Shown in pieces: positions 58,902 to 64,000 of a stretch of 64,000 nt of DNA. Each line of letters begins with the position of its first letter. The first letter of the stretch is position 1. The DNA comes from Palsa-461 sp963768185. GTDB lineage: Bacteria; Actinomycetota; Acidimicrobiia; Acidimicrobiales; RAAP-2. The notes under the pieces were generated by a model. It had not been told where the DNA came from, ran no database searches, and was given only the letters and a program-made list of their open reading frames with translations. The stretch spans positions 620,001-684,000 of the forward strand of contig CAVYGS010000001.1 in the NCBI GenBank assembly GCA_963768185.1, written 5' to 3'. The position numbers and the translations under genes were made by a program.

Positions 58902-60057
58902 GGGCCTGGACCAGCGCGGCGACCGCGTCGGCAGCGTCGGGCCGCCCGAGCGACGCCGCCGCCCGGCTCATGGCGGAGAGGCGGGTGGGGTCAGCCAGCA
59001 GAGCGTTCAAGACATCGGCCAGCCGCCGGCCGTCGCACTCCTCGTCGCGCACCACCACGGCTGCGCCGGCGTCGACCAGCGCGGCGGCGTTGGCGCTCTG
59101 GTGGTCTCCGGGCGCCCCGGGCAACGGGACGAGCACGGCGGGCACGCCCGCCACGGTCAGCTCGGCCACGGTCAGCGCGCCGGCCCGGCACACCACCACG
59201 TCGGCCGCGCCGTAGAAGTCGGCCATGTGCTCCTCGAAGGGCACCAGCCGGTAGAAGAGACCGGAGCAGTCGCCCTCGGCCGGCGCGTCCGAGGCGCGCC
59301 GTGCCGCGTCGAGCGCCTTGTAATTACGCGGGCCGCACACGTGGTACAGCGTGAGGCCACTGCGCCCCCCGAACCTGCCGGCCAGGCTCAGCGCGGCGTC
59401 GTTGAGTCGGCCGGATCCGAGTGAGCCGCCCGTTACGCCCACCATCTTGCGGTCCGGCGGCACCCCGAGCGTCCCCCGCGCCGTTGCGGCGCGGTCGCGG
59501 GCCGTCGCGCCGCCGTCGCGGGCCGTCGCGGCCGCCGCGAACCCGGCCCGGATCGGGGCGCCGGTGAGCACCGGATGGGGCAGGGGCGTGCCCGGGAACG
59601 CGACCGCGCTGACGACCGCCAGGCGCCCGAGCACGCGGTGGGCCGCCCCCGGAAGGGCGTCGGTGTTCACGACAACGAGTGGGATGCGGAGCACCGCCGC
59701 GGCCAGCCCGACGGGCACCGCCACGTACCCGCCGACCGACACCACGACACGGGGACGCCGCCGCACCAGCAGCCCGAAGGCGCGCCACGTGGCGAGCGCG
59801 AGGCCGCCACAGGCGCCGAGGTTGGCCCACAACGCCCGGGGACCGAGCCGTCGTTGGATGCCCCGTCCGGGCAACAGCGTGATCGGGTAGCCCTCGGCGC
59901 CCGCCAGCGTCGCGTCGACGGCTCGCCTCGATCCGACCAGCTCGATCTCGTCGCGCCCGACGCCCCGCTCGACCAGCGCCCCGGCCAGCGCCGTGGCGAC
60001 GAACACGTGTCCGGCGGTCCCGCCGCCCGCGATGACGGCGTAACGCCGCGGGCTCAT
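58891..60057 (-). CDS. murG: Lipid II synthase MurG
   Basis: Membrane-associated GT-B transferase adding GlcNAc to lipid I; 388 residues. AVIAGGGTAGHVFVATALA, VVSVGGYVAVPVGLAA and the late GALTVAELTVAGVPAVLVPLPGAPGDHQSANA match the family. Residues about 181-198 carry a short imperfect repeat of ATARD units not typical of MurG, in the linker between domains. The ATG at 60057 overlaps the ftsW stop as ATGA. Confidence 0.93.
   Translation of the reverse strand: MSPRRYAVIAGGGTAGHVFVATALAGALVERGVGRDEIELVGSRRAVDATLAGAEGYPITLLPGRGIQRRLGPRALWANLGACGGLALATWRAFGLLVRRRPRVVVSVGGYVAVPVGLAAAVLRIPLVVVNTDALPGAAHRVLGRLAVVSAVAFPGTPLPHPVLTGAPIRAGFAAAATARDGGATARDRAATARGTLGVPPDRKMVGVTGGSLGSGRLNDAALSLAGRFGGRSGLTLYHVCGPRNYKALDAARRASDAPAEGDCSGLFYRLVPFEEHMADFYGAADVVVCRAGALTVAELTVAGVPAVLVPLPGAPGDHQSANAAALVDAGAAVVVRDEECDGRRLADVLNALLADPTRLSAMSRAAASLGRPDAADAVAALVQAHAR
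59477..59533. repeat. Short GC-rich tandem repeat inside murG
   Basis: About three copies of an imperfect unit containing GTCGCGGGCCGTCGC, encoding the ATARDGGATARDRAATARG linker of MurG. Probably slippage-prone. Confidence 0.5.
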
Positions 60058-61304
60058 CGTCGTGCCGAGCCGACCGCCACCCCGGGGACGCCCGAGCGGT
60101 GCCACGCGACTGCCCGGGCGCCGCCCCGCTCGGTCGCGGCCGCGCCGGCGCCCTGGCGTGCGATGTTCACCAGGATCCCCGCTGCGACCATCGTGATGAC
60201 GAGGGAGGAGCCTCCGAAGGAGATGAACGGCAGCGGGATGCCGGTCACCGGGAGGAGGCCGACGACCGCGCCGACGTTGATGAACGTCTCGCTCGCGATC
60301 CACGCGACGAGCCCGATGCCCAACAACGCCCCGAAGCGGTCCGGCGAGCGCTGGGCCGCCCGCAGCCCGAACCAGCACAAGGCGACGAGCAGTGCGAGGA
60401 CGAGGACCGTGCCCACCAGGCCGAGCTCCTCGCCGATGACCGAGAAGATGAAGTCGGTGTGCGCGTTGGGGAGCGATCCCCACTTGCCCTGCCCGCTCCC
60501 GAGGCCGCGGCCGAACAGGCCCCCCGAGCCGAGGCCGATGAGCGACTGGCTCACCTGATAGCCCGAGCCCGACGAGTGGGCGGTCGGGTCGAGGAAGCTC
60601 AACAGCCGGGCCCGCCGGTACGGGTCGGCCAACCCCACGACGGCGGCGAGGAAACCCGCGGCGAGCACGACCTTCATGATCGGCCGCATGGAAACGCCGG
60701 AGGCGAACAACAGGGCCACGGTGATCGCCCCGACGACCAGGGCGGTGCCCATGTCGGGCTGGAGCAGGATGAGACCGCAGGAGGCGATCGCCACCAAAAG
60801 CAGCGGCCCGATGATCGTGCGGTGGCTTCCGCCGCGTTCCTGGCGCCGGACGATCAGGTCGGCGCCGAACACGACGAGGGCGAGCTTCATGAGCTCGGAG
60901 GGCTGCAGCCGGAACTGGCCGAAGCCGATCCAGCGGCTCGATCCCCCCGCGGTCACCCCGATGCCCGGGAGCAGCACCACGACGAGGAGCACCATGGTGA
61001 CGACGAGCAGCGGCATCCGCCAGCGTCGGAGGCGGCGGTAGTCGAAGCGGATCGCGACGTACAAGGCGAGGACGGCGACCCCCATCCACATGATCTCGCG
61101 GACGAGAATCGCCCACGGCGAGCCGTAGTCCTGGATGGAGATCACCTCGGACGCGGATCCGACCATCACGACGCCCGCGACGCAGAGCAGCGCGATCAGG
61201 ACGATGAGGACGGACGCGGTGGACGGGCCGCCCCGGTCGGCTCGCATCCGCCCAGCCTTGTCGACGCCGGTGCCCGACCGGTGGACCGAACGCGCCGGGC
61301 TCAC
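60054..61304 (-). CDS. ftsW: Septal peptidoglycan polymerase FtsW
   Basis: SEDS-family glycosyltransferase that polymerises lipid II at the septum; 416 residues with about ten membrane helices. GSSRWIGFGQFRLQPSELMKLALV, LLQPDMGTALVV, GLFGRGLGSGQGKWGSLPNAHTDFIFSVIGEELG and GIPLPFISFGGSSLV are hallmark segments. The GTG at 61304 overlaps the mraY stop as GTGA. The ftsI gene that encodes its partner transpeptidase lies upstream beyond murE. Confidence 0.94.
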   Translation of the reverse strand: MSPARSVHRSGTGVDKAGRMRADRGGPSTASVLIVLIALLCVAGVVMVGSASEVISIQDYGSPWAILVREIMWMGVAVLALYVAIRFDYRRLRRWRMPLLVVTMVLLVVVLLPGIGVTAGGSSRWIGFGQFRLQPSELMKLALVVFGADLIVRRQERGGSHRTIIGPLLLVAIASCGLILLQPDMGTALVVGAITVALLFASGVSMRPIMKVVLAAGFLAAVVGLADPYRRARLLSFLDPTAHSSGSGYQVSQSLIGLGSGGLFGRGLGSGQGKWGSLPNAHTDFIFSVIGEELGLVGTVLVLALLVALCWFGLRAAQRSPDRFGALLGIGLVAWIASETFINVGAVVGLLPVTGIPLPFISFGGSSLVITMVAAGILVNIARQGAGAAATERGGARAVAWHRSGVPGVAVGSARR

Positions 61305-62335
61305 AGGACACCCCGGTTGAAGATCAGGAACTCGCCGTAGAAGATCCCGAGCCCGAGCGCCGCGAACAGTCCGCCCAGGATCCAGAACCGCACGATCACG
61401 GTGGTCTCGGGCCAACCGAGGAGCTCGCAGTGGTGATGGATCGGGGCCATGCGCAGCACCCGGCGCCCGAACACGCGGAAGCTGACGACCTGCGCGATCA
61501 CCGACAGCGTCTCGATGACGAACAGGCCCCCGATGATCGGGAGCAGCAGGTCCAGGTTGAGCAGCAGGCACACGGCGGCCAACCCCGAGCCGATCGCCAG
61601 CGCGCCCGTGTCGCCCATGATGATCCGGGCCGGCGCGGCGTTCCACCACAAGAACCCGAGGCACGCCCCGGCCAGCGCCACCGAGCACAGCGCCAGATCG
61701 AGCGCGCTCGCCGGCAGGATCCCGTAGATGGACAGGTGGCGGAAGATCCAGTAGCCCATGATGGCGAGCACGGCGAAGCAGAACGTCGCCGAGCCGGCCG
61801 CCAGCCCGTCGGCTCCGTCGGCCAGGTTGACCGCGTTCGAGGTCGCGACCATCACGAGGGTGGCCATCACCACCCAGCCCGCCTCGCCCAGGTGCAGGCC
61901 GGGGCTGATGGCCCGGGTGAACGAGAGCACCGTGGGCACCTGGGCCCAGTGCACGGCGAGCTCGGAGAAGGTCACCCCGGCGGCGATCTGCGCCGCCAAC
62001 TTGCCGCGCTTGCCCAGCCCGAGGCTCCGGTTGTGGCGGACACTGATCCAGTCGTCGACGAACCCGATGAGGCCGAACATGAACACCGCGATGATCACGA
62101 GCTGGCCCGTGCGGGCGAACTTCACGGCCGGGCCGAAGTGCCCGACGGTGTACCCGAGCCCGACGGCGAAGACGATGGCGACGCCGCCCATGGTCGGGGT
62201 GCCGGCCTTGACGAGATGGGTCGGTGGGCCATCTTCTCGGATGTGCTGGCCGATGCGCCGCGAGGTGAGCCAGCGGATGAGCACCGGCGTCCCGATGATC
62301 GAGAGCAGGAGCGCGACCCCGCCCGCCTCCATCAT
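61301..62335 (-). CDS. mraY: Phospho-N-acetylmuramoyl-pentapeptide transferase
   Basis: Integral membrane enzyme making lipid I; 344 residues, about ten helices. HLVKAGTPTMGGVAIV, FGLIGFVDDWISVRHNRSLGL (Asp pair), NAVNLADGADGLAAG, GDTGALAIG and APIHHHCELLGWPE are conserved. ATG 62335 overlaps the murE stop as ATGA; GTG 62344 is a possible longer start. murF, which normally precedes it, is absent. Confidence 0.95.
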   Translation of the reverse strand: MMEAGGVALLLSIIGTPVLIRWLTSRRIGQHIREDGPPTHLVKAGTPTMGGVAIVFAVGLGYTVGHFGPAVKFARTGQLVIIAVFMFGLIGFVDDWISVRHNRSLGLGKRGKLAAQIAAGVTFSELAVHWAQVPTVLSFTRAISPGLHLGEAGWVVMATLVMVATSNAVNLADGADGLAAGSATFCFAVLAIMGYWIFRHLSIYGILPASALDLALCSVALAGACLGFLWWNAAPARIIMGDTGALAIGSGLAAVCLLLNLDLLLPIIGGLFVIETLSVIAQVVSFRVFGRRVLRMAPIHHHCELLGWPETTVIVRFWILGGLFAALGLGIFYGEFLIFNRGVL

Positions 62336-63783
62336 GGCGAGCACGTCAGCACCTCCCAGGTCACGGCGCGGTCGTCGAAGTCGATGTGCCGGCCGTGTTC
62401 CTCTTGGGTCGTCTCGTGGCCCTTGCCGGCCAGCAGCACCACGTCGCCCGGCCCGGCGCGACCGATCGCCAGTTCGATGGCGCGGTGGCGGTCCGGCTCG
62501 ACGACCAGCTCGGCCCGGCGCACGCTCGCCGTGTCGATGCCGGTGCGGACCTCCTCGATGATGCGCAGCGGATCCTCGTCGCGCGGGTTGTCCGAGGTGA
62601 GGACGGCGACATCGGCCAGCCCGATCGCGGCGCGACCCATGAGCGGGCGCTTGGCCACGTCGCGGTTGCCGCCGCAGCCGAAGACGACGATGGTCTTGGC
62701 CCCCGGGCGCTTCAGGCGGTCGATCTCGTCTAAGACCACCTCGAGCCCCACCGGGGTGTGGGCGTAGTCGACCAGCACGCTGAAGGGCCATTCGTCGCCT
62801 TCGACGACCACCGGCTCGAGCCGGCCCGGCACCGCCGACGCGTTGGTCAGCGCCTCGGCCACGTCGTCGACACTGACGCCGAGGGTCACCGCCGTCTCGG
62901 CGGCGAGCAACGCGTTGTCGATGTTGAAGCGGCCGGTCAGCGCGAGCTGGATCGGGCGCCCCTGCCAGAGGAACCGGCTCCATCCGAGGCCCAGCTCGAC
63001 GACCGCCACGTCTGCACGGCGCACCGGGGCGATCGGGATCCGCGCTTCGGCGAGGATCCGCTCCCCCGCCGGGTCGTCCGCGAACACGATCCCCCGGGCG
63101 GCCCGTTCGGGGGTGAACAGCGACGCCTTGGCCTCCCAATAGGCCTCCATCGACTTGTGGAAGTCGAGGTGGTCGTGGGAGAGGTTGGTGAAGACGGCGA
63201 CGTCGAAGACGATCCCATCGACCCGGTGCTGGGCGAGCGCATGGCTCGAGACCTCCATCGACACCGCGTGGGTCAGGTGGTCCTCCACGGCGCGGTCGCG
63301 CTCTTCGGCCAGCAACGCCTGGAGCTCGGTCGCCTCTGGCGTGGTGCGGGTGCCGGTGAGGGTGCCGATGACCATGGTGGGGATGCCGGCGTGCCGGAGG
63401 ACGACGCCGAGCAGGTGGGCGACCGTCGTCTTGCCGTTGGTGCCGGTGATCCCGGCCGTCAGCAGCTGCCGTGAGGGGTGCCCGTGCAGGGCGGCCGACA
63501 CCTGCGCCATCGCCGGTCGGGCGGCGCCGGGGGCCACCCGGACCTGGACCACGTCGCTGCCGGGCGGGAGCTCGACCGCGTGCTCGCAGACCAAGCCGAC
63601 CGCGCCCCGCTCGACGGCCTGGGCGGCGAAGTCATGGCCGTCGCTGTGGCGGCCGGGCAGACAGCAAAACAGGGTGCCCGCTCCGACCCGCCGGCTGTCG
63701 TGCTCGACGTCGGTGACCTCGACGTCGGGGTCACCGGAGACATGGAGGACGTCGATCTCGTCGAGGAGACGGAGCAGGTTCAC
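62332..63783 (-). CDS. murE: UDP-MurNAc-tripeptide synthetase, meso-diaminopimelate type
   Basis: Adds the third stem residue to UDP-MurNAc-L-Ala-D-Glu; 483 residues. GITGTNGKTTVAHLLG is the ATP loop (114-120), SMEVSSHALAQHRVDG follows, and TSDNPRDEDP carries DNPR, the motif selecting meso-diaminopimelate. The GTG at 63783 aligns with family starts; in-frame ATG 63837 or GTG 63840 just after a TACCAT box are alternatives and would add about 18 residues. Confidence 0.93.
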   Translation of the reverse strand: MNLLRLLDEIDVLHVSGDPDVEVTDVEHDSRRVGAGTLFCCLPGRHSDGHDFAAQAVERGAVGLVCEHAVELPPGSDVVQVRVAPGAARPAMAQVSAALHGHPSRQLLTAGITGTNGKTTVAHLLGVVLRHAGIPTMVIGTLTGTRTTPEATELQALLAEERDRAVEDHLTHAVSMEVSSHALAQHRVDGIVFDVAVFTNLSHDHLDFHKSMEAYWEAKASLFTPERAARGIVFADDPAGERILAEARIPIAPVRRADVAVVELGLGWSRFLWQGRPIQLALTGRFNIDNALLAAETAVTLGVSVDDVAEALTNASAVPGRLEPVVVEGDEWPFSVLVDYAHTPVGLEVVLDEIDRLKRPGAKTIVVFGCGGNRDVAKRPLMGRAAIGLADVAVLTSDNPRDEDPLRIIEEVRTGIDTASVRRAELVVEPDRHRAIELAIGRAGPGDVVLLAGKGHETTQEEHGRHIDFDDRAVTWEVLTCSP

Positions 63784-63850
63784 GGCGCGCAGGGAACGGT
63801 GGTCGGGCGCAGAACAGGAGCGCTCGGTGCCCGGCATCACCGGTCGGCCG

Positions 63851-63856
63851 ATGGTA
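63851..63856 (-). promoter_or_regulatory. murE: Candidate internal -10 box before murE
   Basis: TACCAT lies between the ftsI stop and murE and ends ten bases before an in-frame GTG (63840). It could drive murE through ftsQ independently of ftsI. Confidence 0.4.
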
Positions 63857-63872
63857 CCCGGCACCCGCGGGA

Positions 63873-64000
63873 TCAGGTGATGTCCTGAGCCTGGGCGGAC
63901 GCCGACTCGCTGGGGGGTGCGGTGCTCGGGGCGCCCGGGGTGGTGGGGATGCCGTAGCGGTGCAGCGCGTAGCTCATGATCTGGGAGAACACCGGGGCAG
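63873..64000 (-). CDS. ftsI: Septal penicillin-binding protein FtsI, C-terminal end (partial)
   Basis: Only the last 42 residues are in the window: APVFSQIMSYALHRYGIP, the usual end of the transpeptidase domain of class B penicillin-binding proteins, then a Pro/Thr/Ser-rich tail. Position directly before murE in a dcw cluster supports FtsI. Catalytic motifs lie beyond the right edge. Confidence 0.8.
   Translation of the reverse strand, partial: APVFSQIMSYALHRYGIPTTPGAPSTAPPSESASAQAQDIT

Noticed and set aside
57657..59354. A 565-codon open frame on the plus strand
   Set aside because: Antisense to murC and murG; both of those have complete catalytic motifs, while this frame has none.

Overview
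This is a GC-rich (roughly 70 %) chromosomal stretch with very tight gene packing. The gene content points to an actinobacterium. It has the actinobacterial integration host factor (mihF), a bacterial proteasome activator (bpa), a Wag31/DivIVA protein, SepF, a complete menaquinone block, a MurE with the meso-diaminopimelate motif DNPR, a pyrR leader hairpin of the mycobacterial translational-repression type, and a pH-sensing-type adenylate cyclase. My guess is Acidimicrobiia or a neighbouring deep class; that is inference, not proof. Both ends are cut inside genes (rpoZ at the left, ftsI at the right). I saw no rRNA, tRNA, IS element, prophage or CRISPR array.

Layout. (1) 1-10.4 kb, minus strand: one long pyrimidine operon pyrR-pyrB-pyrC-carA-carB-pyrD-pyrF, continuing into mihF-gmk-rpoZ. 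It is headed by a PyrR-binding hairpin next to the Shine-Dalgarno (SD) sequence of pyrR. (2) 10.4-14.9 kb: an NTF2-like protein, a long two-domain dCTP deaminase and, divergently, an 844-residue FtsX-type permease. These separate pyrR from nusB. (3) 14.9-26.1 kb, minus: nusB, efp, a prolidase, aroQ-aroB-aroK-aroC (shikimate pathway), a prepilin peptidase, a NifU-like Fe-S protein, a second paralogous FtsX-type permease and an ABC-F ATPase. (4) 26.2-32.4 kb: a Cys-rich protein, small proteins, a flavin reductase, a membrane protein, tyrS, the adenylate cyclase, and an XRE/nucleotidyltransferase pair resembling a toxin-antitoxin system, with its own operator. (5) 32.4-37.9 kb: menaquinone genes menD, menH, menA, menB and menE in three divergent units with almost no intergenic DNA. 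(6) 38-42 kb: a P-loop kinase, a YyaL-like protein and two unknown proteins. (7) 42.1-48.6 kb: dnaE, bpa, an Rrf2 regulator, a histidine phosphatase and a group-2 sigma factor. (8) 48.6-64 kb: rluD, lspA, a TraR/DksA protein with a histone-like tail, divIVA, yggT, sepF, yggS and ftsZ, then a small plus-strand membrane/Rieske module, then ftsQ-murB-murC-murG-ftsW-mraY-murE-ftsI. murF and murD are missing from this division/cell-wall cluster.

Expression features recur. At least eleven gene pairs overlap by the four bases GTGA and several others by ATGA or TGATG, so translational coupling is the rule. Several genes that head transcripts have no SD but carry a TANNNT box 6-10 bases before the start codon, as in leaderless actinobacterial mRNAs.

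Quality caution: between 3 and 40 kb many genes carry single-base frameshifts, mostly in G/C runs (carB, dcd, aroK, the ABC-F gene, a zinc-ribbon protein, the cyclase, menH, menB, and four in the yyaL homologue). From 40 to 64 kb every reading frame is intact. Uncorrected sequencing indels in that part are the simplest explanation. Affected genes are annotated over their full extent.
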